A stretch of DNA of 64,000 nt from Maribacter_C sp947494565. GTDB taxonomy: Bacteria; Bacteroidota; Bacteroidia; Flavobacteriales; Flavobacteriaceae. The translations under genes were made by a program, and so were the position numbers. This document shows positions 27,301 through 35,325 of this stretch, in pieces. The first letter of the stretch is position 1. Each line of letters starts with the position of its first letter. The notes beneath the pieces are model-generated. The model was not told the DNA's origin. It worked only from the letters and a program-made list of their open reading frames with translations, and did no database searches. Location: NCBI RefSeq assembly GCF_047345415.1, contig NZ_JBLFEP010000001.1:186001-250000 (forward strand), read 5' to 3'.

Positions 27301-28532
27301 GTACTAACTTTATAGCAGACCGTTTCGTCAAAACTCATGGTGTAATTATTACCATATTGACCGACCGAGGCAAAACCCTCATAATCTCCCCATACTGCCA
27401 CATTACTAAAAACCATATACCCGCCCAAGGGTAAATCCCCATATACCGCACTTCCACTAGGACTGCTCGACCTTCTATTAAATCTATCCGTCCCTTGCAA
27501 AGTCATCGCTCCACCACCCGTATTATCCTCTTGCTGGGTATTATCCTCAAAATGCACGCCATTTAAAACTACAGAAATATTACTCTGTCCCTGCCGCGCT
27601 TCAGGTCGAGTTAGTTGTAATCCTATTCCAGAGTCTGCGTTTCGCACAAAGCTGAGATTATGCCCTTCAAAATGAGCGGTCTGATTGGCGAAGTTGGGTT
27701 CAATCGTTATACCTTGTAGAGTATTCGTTCCAAACTCGCCGTTCGGTCCCATACCGTTTTCCTCAAGGATACAGTCCTTAATAACGAAATCGCCTTCTCC
27801 CTTTATATGTGAAATCCCAAGACGTTTATTCCAACTTGCTTTGACATCCTCGACCAAAAAGGTCTTTCCTGCCTCAATACCTTCGCAATTCAAGGCATCA
27901 CCTGCCCATTGTCGTATATACCCACCTTTCCATGTGAAATTCCCTGAGTCCTCGATTTGAACAAAGTGTCCGAATTCATAACTGTGGTCCCAGTCAAAAT
28001 CCTGTGTATCCCCTGCCGGGTCAAGGCCAACATTTTTGGTTGGAAATGTACCAATGAATTCAGCCCCATATGCAGTCACGTTCGTGTTATCCGCTCGCAA
28101 AACATATATGAGTTTTGTGTTCGGAAATAAATCATAATCCCCGTTATTAGTATTTTCATTGTTCGGTCCCCGGATAATCTCCGTCCCGTTCGGATAGTTG
28201 TTCTTTAATTTTGTGAGGTTAATATACCTCCTCCTATCATCCTTATTAGCATACAATGAGCTTTCCTGTAACACAAAGCCTTCTTCAAAAACGATATCGA
28301 TGTCATCCAAGTCGAATATCCTGTAACATGGCGAAACGATCCATGGGGAGCCCATATCCCTAAAAACCAAAGTATTCCCTGTACCTTTCTCACCGACGAG
28401 GGCGTCATAAAAGTTTATTGTGGCATCAGATGCATTAAATCCATATTTTATATCAGCATAAATAGTAGATTGCGCGTAAATCGATGTCATTCCAAAAAAT
28501 GCAATTGCAAGTAGTAGTTTCTTCATGTTCAT
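24330..28532 (-). CDS. Secreted multidomain protein: beta-helix, Calx-beta, two CBM96-like, two Ig-like/Fn3 repeats, T9SS tail
   Basis: The 1400-residue product starts with a signal peptide (MNMKKLLLAIAFFGM..YAQ). Residues about 25-500 look like a right-handed beta-helix, with repeated short strands and Asn/Gly turns. Residues about 520-630 resemble Calx-beta. A DNRLRE/CBM96-like module (about 635-786, SPIHDAHLQGS..YLKYDLS) comes next. Two tandem units of BIG2 Ig-like plus Fn3 follow (about 787-968 and 969-1150), then a second CBM96-like module (about 1155-1315). The end is a type A T9SS sorting domain (SLFPNPTTSEVQLYG to KTFKVVKQ, from about 1330). CBM96 members bind alginate-type polysaccharides (family knowledge). 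The beta-helix could be a lyase or an adhesin; no catalytic residues are identifiable here. It is probably secreted through the SprA translocon. Confidence 0.85.
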   Translation of the reverse strand: MNMKKLLLAIAFFGMTSIYAQSTIYADIKYGFNASDATINFYDALVGEKGTGNTLVFRDMGSPWIVSPCYRIFDLDDIDIVFEEGFVLQESSLYANKDDRRRYINLTKLKNNYPNGTEIIRGPNNENTNNGDYDLFPNTKLIYVLRADNTNVTAYGAEFIGTFPTKNVGLDPAGDTQDFDWDHSYEFGHFVQIEDSGNFTWKGGYIRQWAGDALNCEGIEAGKTFLVEDVKASWNKRLGISHIKGEGDFVIKDCILEENGMGPNGEFGTNTLQGITIEPNFANQTAHFEGHNLSFVRNADSGIGLQLTRPEARQGQSNISVVLNGVHFEDNTQQEDNTGGGAMTLQGTDRFNRRSSSPSGSAVYGDLPLGGYMVFSNVAVWGDYEGFASVGQYGNNYTMSFDETVCYKVSTTGGVNSRNVGDAVIEWEVGSLEQPNTICKNFDIGNFLVIHEFDEPFIMFKDFPNITAIDGSVTGNLTVASPNTQDAIVVKNLGGLSNNNTISKTQYALNALPGNTVSVVASVSEAVKSSATNGEFTFTRTGPTDFPMAVAYDVATSGANAEMLNDFKLLRGSVVIPTGQTSVTLPVIPLNPNRTGGTRNITLTIQPKADLYTVGQNSIATVNLVDVGGAGSQVSTFSPIHDAHLQGSTLYNQPNVRVDEGSRVTYLKYDLSAVTGTITDAELLFRIGDDVGVGTMEVYLGTNTGWTETTLSSANKPLENGLLGSTTDLGQATNDVLVPLSETNLTGGGELSLIVKHVGSNDFSMASKENTTKPPVRLVLTYGSASNVPVTGVTVAPSTLNVSVGNDETVTATIAPSNATDQGVTWSSNDTTIATVDANGTVTGVATGSAAITVTTDDGSFTASSNVTVSSSAPIVSNITVSDIMQDSFKVSWNLNEGSKGRIEYGTSSGNYTEQTTSEENFLTFHIQTVGNNNAPPLQAGTIYYWRIRTEDNAGNIGYSDEQMTTTVGILVTGVSVAPTTLTMNIGDTSPITATIIPSNATDQGVTWSSDDTAVATVNTIGIVTAVAPGSATITATTDDGSFTASSNITVSSSAPTVTSIAVSNILEDSFKVSWNLDEGSKGRIEYGTSSGNYTEQTTSEENFLTFHIQTVGNNNAPPLQSATTHYWRIRTEDVNGNVGYSDEQTTTTNTPAPQTTTFDPIHDAYLQGSTRINNTHLKVEQGSRVSYMKFDLSSVNGTISSAELRFRVNGDTGTGTAEIYKGTASSWTETNLSTSNRPSKNGLLGSTTDIGQTTTEVIVPLSVTTLTGGGDLSLIIEHVGSSDFWMASDENTSVSGPQLEITYTPSSGSSLMARVDFDNSDSVLGIASLFPNPTTSEVQLYGIDGEKEITVIDFSGKLLMEATSKEAEPVIDLSGYAPGIYYMRVESSGISKTFKVVKQ
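25060..26165 (-). repeat. Tandem 546-bp internal duplication (182 residues, Ig-like + Fn3)
   Basis: Two neighbouring Ig-like/Fn3 units are nearly identical in DNA, for example ATATGAAAGGTCAGGAAG at 25207 and again 546 bases away at 25753. The period is exactly 182 codons, so the frame is preserved. The near-identity at the nucleotide level points to a recent duplication or to ongoing gene conversion. Confidence 0.85.
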
Positions 28533-28940
28533 TTATTCATCAGGAGTTAAAAAATCCGTTTCTATTGTCCATTCTATGGCATAGTCAAGCAGGGTCAAAA
28601 AATGGAATGACCATTTATCTGACACCAGAATACCGGTTATAAAGGACGGGGAATCTATGCTGTAATACTTACCAAGAACCCATTTTCAACCCGAGAGGGA
28701 TATCAATCTTGGCTTTCAAAAAAGAGATATAGTAAGATATTACATACAAACAAATATATGTGTAATCCGTATACAAACACAATTATGTCTGTAAATTTTA
28801 TGTTAATTTACTTTAATATTGTCGTAACGTATTTTAGTTTTCTGAGAAGTAGTCGCATGACAGGTCACCAAAAAAACCCAACATCCTCTGGAGGGCATGA
28901 TTGACAGTAGTAGTAGAAGAGCGATGCGCTGGCTTAGAGA
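28533..28940. other. AT-rich intergenic region upstream of the beta-helix gene
   Basis: This 408-base gap contains no credible gene. A possible -7 element TATATTTG lies at 28758-28751 on the minus strand, with TTG 21 bases or TTTG 15 bases upstream, both off the ideal 19; it would give a leader of about 210 bases for the gene ending at 24330. Towards the DUF2807 end the region holds half of an 11-bp inverted repeat (28844-28854 pairing with 28939-28949) and a small CCTCTGGAGG hairpin followed on the minus strand by a T-run. Confidence 0.6.
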
Positions 28941-28949
28941 CTACTTCTC
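28844..28949. repeat. 11-bp perfect inverted repeat, 84 bp apart
   Basis: GAGAAGTAGTC (28844-28854) and GACTACTTCTC (28939-28949) are exact inverted copies. The right arm overlaps the last codons and stop of the DUF2807 gene. A GCAT/ATGC pair just inside the arms could extend the stem across a bulge. It may be a 3' untranslated structure or a remnant of a small mobile repeat. Confidence 0.6.
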
Positions 28950-29762
28950 TTTATGAAGCTCAGAGGTATCCAAGAAATCGAGAATCTCTATTTTGGCATC
29001 TCCACTGATATAGGTTTTAGACGAGCCGGCTGAAGAGAGTTCTAGACTTTCCGTGGCATAAATACGGGCAGTGGGCGAACCTTCTAAATTCGCATTGATC
29101 AAATTGGCCTGTAGTTTTTGGGCCTTGATATTGGCATTATCAGTCAGGTTGATCTGCATATTGATGGTCGAACCGTCCATTTTGACCGAGGCGTTGTCCT
29201 GCATGTTAATAATATTCGTCTCACTCACTGCATAGATCCCCACATCGATTCGGTCTCTTAAGGTAATATTCAGTGAATCAACTTCGAGATTAAAGTCCCC
29301 AGAGCTATTACCATCCATGATAATATCCATGACAGCGGCATTTGCGTTCAACTGAAGCTTGGCACTTCCTGTAGTATTCACCACTAGTTCATCGGTATCT
29401 ATTTTGTCTTGCATTTTTATTCTACCATCATTGACCGTAATGGCGTTTAAATCGTAGTAATTAATCACAATATCCAATTTCTTTTTACTCGTAATTTTGT
29501 AAAACGAGGTAATGATCAAGGTACTATCGACCACACGAAACTTTAAAACATCGATCAGGTTATCATCTGCGGTCAGTTCATAGCCCTCTGTATTGCCTTT
29601 TTGAAGGATGATATCCAAATCATCGCTTAGCTCAATAGCATTAAAGGCAGGTAGGTTTTCAACTACCTCCACGACGTTCTTATTTCCTTTGATCTTAGGC
29701 TTCCTTTGAGCGTGTACGACACAGACGGAGCATAATACGAATAACCAGACGAATTTTTTCAT
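28941..29762 (-). CDS. DUF2807 (GIN-domain) exported protein
   Basis: The product has 273 residues with a clear signal peptide (MKKFVWLFVLCSVCVVHAQ). The remainder is a repetitive beta-strand pattern typical of the putative auto-transporter adhesin head GIN domain (FNAIELSDDLDIILQKG, then Gly/Asn turns and TGSAKLQL, DNASVKMDG). These proteins are common in Bacteroidota, and their function is not established. There is no T9SS tail, so a periplasmic or surface location is equally possible. It is flanked by intergenic DNA on both sides and appears to be transcribed alone. Confidence 0.82.
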   Translation of the reverse strand: MKKFVWLFVLCSVCVVHAQRKPKIKGNKNVVEVVENLPAFNAIELSDDLDIILQKGNTEGYELTADDNLIDVLKFRVVDSTLIITSFYKITSKKKLDIVINYYDLNAITVNDGRIKMQDKIDTDELVVNTTGSAKLQLNANAAVMDIIMDGNSSGDFNLEVDSLNITLRDRIDVGIYAVSETNIINMQDNASVKMDGSTINMQINLTDNANIKAQKLQANLINANLEGSPTARIYATESLELSSAGSSKTYISGDAKIEILDFLDTSELHKEK

Positions 29763-29865
29763 TTACTAGTGTTTAGGGGAACAATTATTGCATTGTATTT
29801 CATGAGTTAATGCCCCGACATAGTTGCCTCGGCATCAAGATTTTGATGAATCTAAAACTAATATA

Positions 29866-29900
29866 TCAAAAAAAATGCCCAACTTGATTTGTTGGGCATT
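29866..29900 (-). terminator. Terminator of the act-cox operon
   Basis: A 10-bp perfect stem (AATGCCCAAC 29874-29883, GTTGGGCATT 29891-29900) with a seven-base loop is followed on the minus strand by a run of T residues, 22 bases past the coxA stop. Confidence 0.9.
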
Positions 29901-29922
29901 TTATATCGGTCTGTTCGTTATT

Positions 29923-31752
29923 TTAATGATTCAATTCCTCTTCATCATCTTGCAGCGGAACGGTCTGCGGAACAAAGTCTTGCCCAGGAATGATATACTC
30001 CCCATTAGCATCGACTTTACTATAATCATACGCCCAACGATGTACTTCCGGTATCGGACCATCCCAGTTGCCGTGAATGTGCTTCATTTCGGCCGTCCAC
30101 TCCAAAGTATTCGATTTCCAAGGATTCTTTGGTCCTTTTTTTCCGTAGAACATGCTGCTGACAAAGTTGTACAAGAAAACCAATTGCGCAGCACCTGCGA
30201 TTAACGCAAACACGGTCATCAACACCTGCACATCGGTCAATTCATCGAACATCGGGAAATTGGTATTTTGGTAGTAGCGTCTGGGTACACCGGCCATTCC
30301 AACAAAGTGCATCGGGAAAAAGACCCCATAGGCACAGACTGCGGTCACCCAAAAGTGTACATAGCCCAAATTTTTATTCATCATGCGTCCCTCGAACATT
30401 TTCGGGAACCAATGGTACACCCCGGCGAAGAGACCATACAGGGCAGATATACCCATCACCAAGTGGAAATGCGCCACTACAAAGTAGGTATCATGCACAT
30501 TGATATCCAAGGTACTATCCCCTAGAATAATCCCTGTAAGACCTCCTGTGATGAACGTGGAGACTAGTGCTATAGAAAACAGCATACCCGGATTCATCTG
30601 TAAGTTTCCTTTCCAGAGCGTGGTGATATAGTTAAAGGCCTTTACTGCGGACGGAATCGCGATCAATAAGGTTGTAAATGTAAATACAGACCCCAAGAAT
30701 GGGTTCATTCCGGAGATAAACATATGGTGCCCCCATACAATTGTAGATAGGAATGCAATTGCCAATATAGAGGCAATCATGGCACGGTATCCGAAAATGG
30801 GTTTACGTGCATTTGTCGACATCACTTCAGAAGTGATTCCCAATGCCGGCAAGAGTACAATATACACTTCAGGGTGACCCAAAAACCAAAATAGGTGTTC
30901 GTATAGTACTGGAGACCCTCCTTGATAATGTAGTACTTCACCTTGAATGAAAATATCGGATAGAAAGAAAGACGTTCCGAAGCTTCTATCCATAATCAGC
31001 AATAACGCCGCTGAAAGCAATACCGGGAAGGAAATCACACCGATTACCGCGGTAACAAAGAATGCCCAAATGGTCAAAGGTAAACGTGTCATTGACATTC
31101 CCTTGGTTCTAAGATTCAATACGGTAACGATATAATTCAACGACCCCAATAGCGAGGAGGCAATGAATATCGCCATGGATACCAGCCAAAGGGTCATACC
31201 CATTCCGGATCCAGGCTGTGCCATAGGCAACGCACTCAAGGGTGGATAAATCGTCCAACCTGCGGCAGCTGGTCCAGCTTCCACAAAGAGAGAAATCACC
31301 ATAATTACACTAGAGGTGAAGAACATCCAATAAGACAACATATTCAAAAAGCCCGAGGCCATATCCCTTGCCCCGATTTGGAGTGGAATTAGAAGGTTAC
31401 TGAACGTACCACTAAGACCTGCTGTCAATACAAAGAACACCATGATGGTACCATGAATGGTTACCAAAGCCAAGTACATATCGGCGTCCATCACACCGTC
31501 AGGAGCCCATTTTCCAAGAAGTGCCTCAAAAATAGGAAAGGATTCGCCTGGCCATGCCAATTGCATACGGAACAGTAATGACATAGCGATACCTATGGTT
31601 CCCATAATCAGGCCCGTAATCAAATACTGCTTCGCGATCATTTTATGATCTTGGCTGAAGATATATTTTGTTACGAATGTCTCTTTGTGATGATGATGTC
31701 CATGATCGTCGTGAGCGTGATCATCTACATGTGCTACTGCTGTTGCTGACAT
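29923..31752 (-). CDS. coxA: Cytochrome c oxidase subunit I
   Basis: The product has 609 residues and about 12 or more membrane helices. The haem-copper core is present: FWFLGHPEVYIV near 293 (CuB His, cross-linked Tyr and the D-channel Glu of A1-type oxidases), WGHHMF near 341, and AHFHLVMG near 429. It reduces O2 to water while pumping protons. The first 22 residues contain eight His (HVDDHAHDDHGHHHHKE), an unusual cytoplasmic tail that might bind copper. It is the last gene of the act-cox operon. Subunit III is not in this operon and must be encoded elsewhere. Confidence 0.97.
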   Translation of the reverse strand: MSATAVAHVDDHAHDDHGHHHHKETFVTKYIFSQDHKMIAKQYLITGLIMGTIGIAMSLLFRMQLAWPGESFPIFEALLGKWAPDGVMDADMYLALVTIHGTIMVFFVLTAGLSGTFSNLLIPLQIGARDMASGFLNMLSYWMFFTSSVIMVISLFVEAGPAAAGWTIYPPLSALPMAQPGSGMGMTLWLVSMAIFIASSLLGSLNYIVTVLNLRTKGMSMTRLPLTIWAFFVTAVIGVISFPVLLSAALLLIMDRSFGTSFFLSDIFIQGEVLHYQGGSPVLYEHLFWFLGHPEVYIVLLPALGITSEVMSTNARKPIFGYRAMIASILAIAFLSTIVWGHHMFISGMNPFLGSVFTFTTLLIAIPSAVKAFNYITTLWKGNLQMNPGMLFSIALVSTFITGGLTGIILGDSTLDINVHDTYFVVAHFHLVMGISALYGLFAGVYHWFPKMFEGRMMNKNLGYVHFWVTAVCAYGVFFPMHFVGMAGVPRRYYQNTNFPMFDELTDVQVLMTVFALIAGAAQLVFLYNFVSSMFYGKKGPKNPWKSNTLEWTAEMKHIHGNWDGPIPEVHRWAYDYSKVDANGEYIIPGQDFVPQTVPLQDDEEELNH

Positions 31753-31796
31753 AATCGAAATTCTTTATTATATTAATTTTCTTTTAATAGCCTAAT

Positions 31797-32855
31797 TTAT
31801 TGCATGGACGCTATGGTCTGACTAAAAGTCTGTTGCGATTTCATCCACTCCTCGTACTCCTCCTGCGTCTCGACAATGATTTTCATTTGCATATTATAAT
31901 GTGATGTCCCACATATTTTGTTGCAAATGAGCACATAGTCATACTCCCATGGATCAGAATTATCCTCGCCATTAGCAGCTCTCTCAGCCCTTATCTTATT
32001 GGTACGTTCTACTTTTGCAATGACATCGGGATCCTGTCTAATTTCTGCTGTTGTTTTGATAGGCGTAAAAGAAAACTCCGTTGTCATACCGGGCACACAG
32101 TTCATTTGCGCTCGAAAGTGAGGCATGTATGCCGAATGCAATACATCTTGTGAGCGCATTTTGAAATTGACCTTTCTACCTACCGGTAGGTGCAATTCCT
32201 TTACGATGACATCATCGGAAGCATAGGAGTCCGATTCGTCCAAACCTAGTACATTGGCGCGATCGATATCGATCATTCTCACGTTCGCCCCACCGAGTAC
32301 ATTATCCGCCCCGCCATAGCGTGCCGTCCAGTTAAACTGTTGGGCATAAAGCTCAACTATTAATGGATCATCCTCGTCGTTTACGTCCATTATATTCGTC
32401 CATGTGTATAGTCCCCAGAGGATAAGACCTGCTAAAACGATTACGGGTATGATGGTCCAAATAAATTCTAGACGATCGTTATCGGCATAAAAAAGAGCCT
32501 TATTGCCTTCCTTACCCCTGTACTTATACCCAAAATAGTGTAATAGCGCCTGTGTGATGGTCTGAACTATGAAGATGATCACAAAGGATACCAGCATCAA
32601 GAAATCATACTCTTCACCATGAGCCGATGAGGATTCAGGAAGAAGAAACTTCGCATATTTCCAAAAACTAAATATGGTGATCCCATAGATAAAAATCAGA
32701 AAGGCGAACATGAGGTACCCCTGGTTCTTATTATCGGAATCATTCGCGATTTGTGCGTTCTGAGTCTTAAGCTGAGACAGCTCAAAAATCTTGGTCATTT
32801 GCCAAATCGCAATTCCAACTAATACTAAAACAATTAATGTTAATGCTGTAGTCAT
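31797..32855 (-). CDS. coxB: Cytochrome c oxidase subunit II
   Basis: The product has 352 residues. Four hydrophobic segments precede the CuA domain (near 2-19, 48-66, 84-103 and 130-150), two more than the canonical subunit II. The CuA site is visible as VLHSAYMPHF and CNKICGTSHYNM near 315, with both Cys, His and Met ligands. The position normally occupied by Glu (C-x-E-x-C) is Lys, while that Glu usually supplies a backbone ligand and a Mg site (known). It accepts electrons from cytochrome c or directly from ActA/ActE. It lies between actF and coxA. Confidence 0.95.
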   Translation of the reverse strand: MTTALTLIVLVLVGIAIWQMTKIFELSQLKTQNAQIANDSDNKNQGYLMFAFLIFIYGITIFSFWKYAKFLLPESSSAHGEEYDFLMLVSFVIIFIVQTITQALLHYFGYKYRGKEGNKALFYADNDRLEFIWTIIPVIVLAGLILWGLYTWTNIMDVNDEDDPLIVELYAQQFNWTARYGGADNVLGGANVRMIDIDRANVLGLDESDSYASDDVIVKELHLPVGRKVNFKMRSQDVLHSAYMPHFRAQMNCVPGMTTEFSFTPIKTTAEIRQDPDVIAKVERTNKIRAERAANGEDNSDPWEYDYVLICNKICGTSHYNMQMKIIVETQEEYEEWMKSQQTFSQTIASMQ

Positions 32856-32880
32856 CGTATACTGTTATACTTATACTTCG

Positions 32881-34209
32881 TTAATAATGAAAATGCTTGC
32901 TTTCTTCTATAAATGGATTTCTCGTAGGCTGCAAGGGTGCTGAAGCCAATGCCCTGAAAATCCAAAAAACGAACAAGCCCGCAAAAAATAGAACTGCTCC
33001 TATTTCGGGAATACCTATATGCCATTGTTTTCCTACGGTCGATGGCATAATCATATTAAATATATCCATATAATGCCCGGCTAGAATAACAATACCGGCC
33101 ATAATCACGAACCAGTTAATCCGTTTGTAATCACTGTTCATCAACAGCAATACGGGAAATAGAAAGTTCATCGCTACCATCGCAAAAAACGGAAGGTTGT
33201 AGTCTTCTATTCGTGTTACATAATAGGTCACTTCCTCAGGGATATTGGCATACCAGATCAACATGAACTGAGAGAACCAGAGGTATGTCCAGAAAATACT
33301 GATTCCGAACATGAATTTTGCCAAATCATGGATGTGGCTATCATTCACTTGCTCCAAATGCCCCTTAGACTTCAGGTAAATCGTTACCATCGCAATTACG
33401 GTGATTCCGGATACGAACATACTCGCAAATACATACCATCCGAAGAGAGTGCTGAACCAGTGTGGGTCCACGCTCATAATCCAATCCCAAGACATAATAG
33501 ACTCGGAAATTAAATAAAACACCAAGAAAGCCGCTGATATTCTGAAATTCATTTTGAAATTAGAATCATCATTGGAATCGTCTTGCGCTAGCGAAAGCTT
33601 TCTTGAATACTCACGATATCCGATCCAACCAGCCAAGAAAATAGCGGCACGAATCAAAAAGAAGGTAGGGTTCAAATATCCTGCCTTGCCTTGCAATAGT
33701 GCGTCATGTGCAACTACATCGGCATCCATCCAAACGAACAAGTGATTCATGTGCATTACGGAAAGTACCAAGATTACGAATACGATGATTCCCCCGGGAA
33801 CAATATAAGAGGTAATACCTTCCATCACCCGGAATAAAAGCGGAGACCAACCTGCCTGCGCAGCACGCTGAATGGCATAAAAGGCTAGAGCACCCAAGGC
33901 AATCATAAAAAAGAAAAACGCACCAACGTATAAAGCGGCCCAAGGTTTGTTCTGTAGTTGATGAAACACGTGTTCATCATGTTCGGCTTCAGTCATTGCA
34001 TGACCTCCTTCTTCCGTATAAGAACCATGGCCTTCGTCAACCACGGTCTCCCCATGACCGTCTCCATGGCCATCACCATGACTAGCTACCATTTCTTTTG
34101 CCTCAGCTACCGTAGATGGAGCTGATAGAAATCCGGAAACAATTCCCAAAGCACCCACTACCATCAAAATGATAGCTCCAATTTTTAATCTGTTCGAAAC
34201 CGTATACAT
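32881..34209 (-). CDS. actF: Alternative complex III subunit ActF (quinol:cytochrome c oxidoreductase membrane subunit)
   Basis: The product has 442 residues and about ten membrane helices, as in ActF of the NrfD-like fold. An N-terminal membrane segment (10-30) is followed by a His/Gly/Glu-rich loop (about 44-83, eight His). The main helices start near 92. ActF is paralogous to ActC and forms part of the quinol and proton-translocating membrane domain (family knowledge). It is located between actE (18 bases upstream) and coxB (25 bases downstream) on one transcript. Confidence 0.93.
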   Translation of the reverse strand: MYTVSNRLKIGAIILMVVGALGIVSGFLSAPSTVAEAKEMVASHGDGHGDGHGETVVDEGHGSYTEEGGHAMTEAEHDEHVFHQLQNKPWAALYVGAFFFFMIALGALAFYAIQRAAQAGWSPLLFRVMEGITSYIVPGGIIVFVILVLSVMHMNHLFVWMDADVVAHDALLQGKAGYLNPTFFLIRAAIFLAGWIGYREYSRKLSLAQDDSNDDSNFKMNFRISAAFLVFYLISESIMSWDWIMSVDPHWFSTLFGWYVFASMFVSGITVIAMVTIYLKSKGHLEQVNDSHIHDLAKFMFGISIFWTYLWFSQFMLIWYANIPEEVTYYVTRIEDYNLPFFAMVAMNFLFPVLLLMNSDYKRINWFVIMAGIVILAGHYMDIFNMIMPSTVGKQWHIGIPEIGAVLFFAGLFVFWIFRALASAPLQPTRNPFIEESKHFHY

Positions 34210-34227
34210 ATTCTAGTAGCTAATATA

Positions 34228-34788
34228 TTATTTAGTTAAGTCTTGTTTCAATTGCATCACATACTCGGATACTTGCCACATTTCCTTAGTGTTCATTTGC
34301 GACGCATACGAACCCATAGAGTTCAAGCCGTACTGTATGGTATGATAGGTCGTACCCAAAGTGATGTTTCTGGCCGCATCGGCATAACTCGGCACACCCA
34401 ATATCTTTTCTCTTTTTACCAAGGTACCCTGTCCTTTACCCGCATTTCCATGGCAAATAGCACAATAGATTGTATACAATTCTTTTCCAACTGTAAGATT
34501 GTCTTCCGAGTTCAATGAATCCAACGGACTCATCATAACCCTCGCGAGCTCTTTCCCTTCAGGGGTATTCTCATATTCATAAGGCATCCATCCACGATTG
34601 ATGGTACCTGGTACGGGTGTCATCGCTTCCGACGCATTTGGGAGAAAATCGACCTCTCCATAGGTTTCATACCCTACTGGTTCGTACATATTCGGCATGT
34701 ACTGATAGTTGGGCTTTCTCTTATCTTGGCATGCGACAACAAAAAAGACCAAAGCCAATACCACTCCTATTTTTCTAAAACTGTTCAT
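34228..34788 (-). CDS. actE: Alternative complex III subunit ActE, monohaem cytochrome c lipoprotein
   Basis: The product has 186 residues. The N-terminus is a lipoprotein signal (VLALVFFVVACQDK, lipobox VVAC). A single haem-binding CAICH lies in the second half, with a later Met (NSMGSYASQM) as likely axial ligand. In the F. johnsoniae complex ActE carries the haem near the exit to the oxidase (known). actD ends two bases before it. Confidence 0.94.
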   Translation of the reverse strand: MNSFRKIGVVLALVFFVVACQDKRKPNYQYMPNMYEPVGYETYGEVDFLPNASEAMTPVPGTINRGWMPYEYENTPEGKELARVMMSPLDSLNSEDNLTVGKELYTIYCAICHGNAGKGQGTLVKREKILGVPSYADAARNITLGTTYHTIQYGLNSMGSYASQMNTKEMWQVSEYVMQLKQDLTK

Positions 34789-34790
34789 AC

Positions 34791-35321
34791 TTAATGAAGG
34801 TTTTTTTCTGCAATATTTATTTCCACTGCGCCGGTATCGGAAAGCAAATTCTTCAACTCACTTTCATTATCGTGTATTTCGATTTCCATTACAAAATGGT
34901 CATCCGTGGTGCGCACATCAGGATTTTCCGCCTTCTTGAAGGGCCATAACCTACTTCTCAGGTAAAAGGTGATGACCATCAAGTGAGCCGCAAAAAATAC
35001 GGTCAATTCGAACATGATGGGCACAAAGGCCGGCATGTTCTCGATATAACTGAAGCTTGGTTTTCCCCCGATATCCTGAGGCCAGTCTTCAATCATAATA
35101 TAATTCATCATCACGATAGCGACGGTCAAGCCGACACAACCGTAAAGAAAAGAGGTAATCGCGATCCGCGTTGGGGCTAATCCCATGGCCTTGTCCAAAC
35201 CGTGTACGGGAAAAGGACAATAAACCTCTTCAATATGATGCTTTGCGGCCTTCACCTTTTTTACGGCATGCATCAAGATGTCGTCATCGTTATAATATGC
35301 CTGTATCACTTTAGATGCCAT
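34791..35321 (-). CDS. actD: Alternative complex III subunit ActD (DUF3341)
   Basis: The product has 176 residues. A cytoplasmic N-terminal domain includes VYCPFPVHGLDKAMG near 34-48, the hallmark of DUF3341. Two membrane helices follow (about 54-75 and 95-118), then an acidic C-terminal tail with VRTTDDHFVMEIE. It is a structural subunit of the quinol:cytochrome c oxidoreductase. Its start lies four bases after the actC stop. Confidence 0.95.
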   Translation of the reverse strand: MASKVIQAYYNDDDILMHAVKKVKAAKHHIEEVYCPFPVHGLDKAMGLAPTRIAITSFLYGCVGLTVAIVMMNYIMIEDWPQDIGGKPSFSYIENMPAFVPIMFELTVFFAAHLMVITFYLRSRLWPFKKAENPDVRTTDDHFVMEIEIHDNESELKNLLSDTGAVEINIAEKNLH

Positions 35322-35325
35322 AGTG

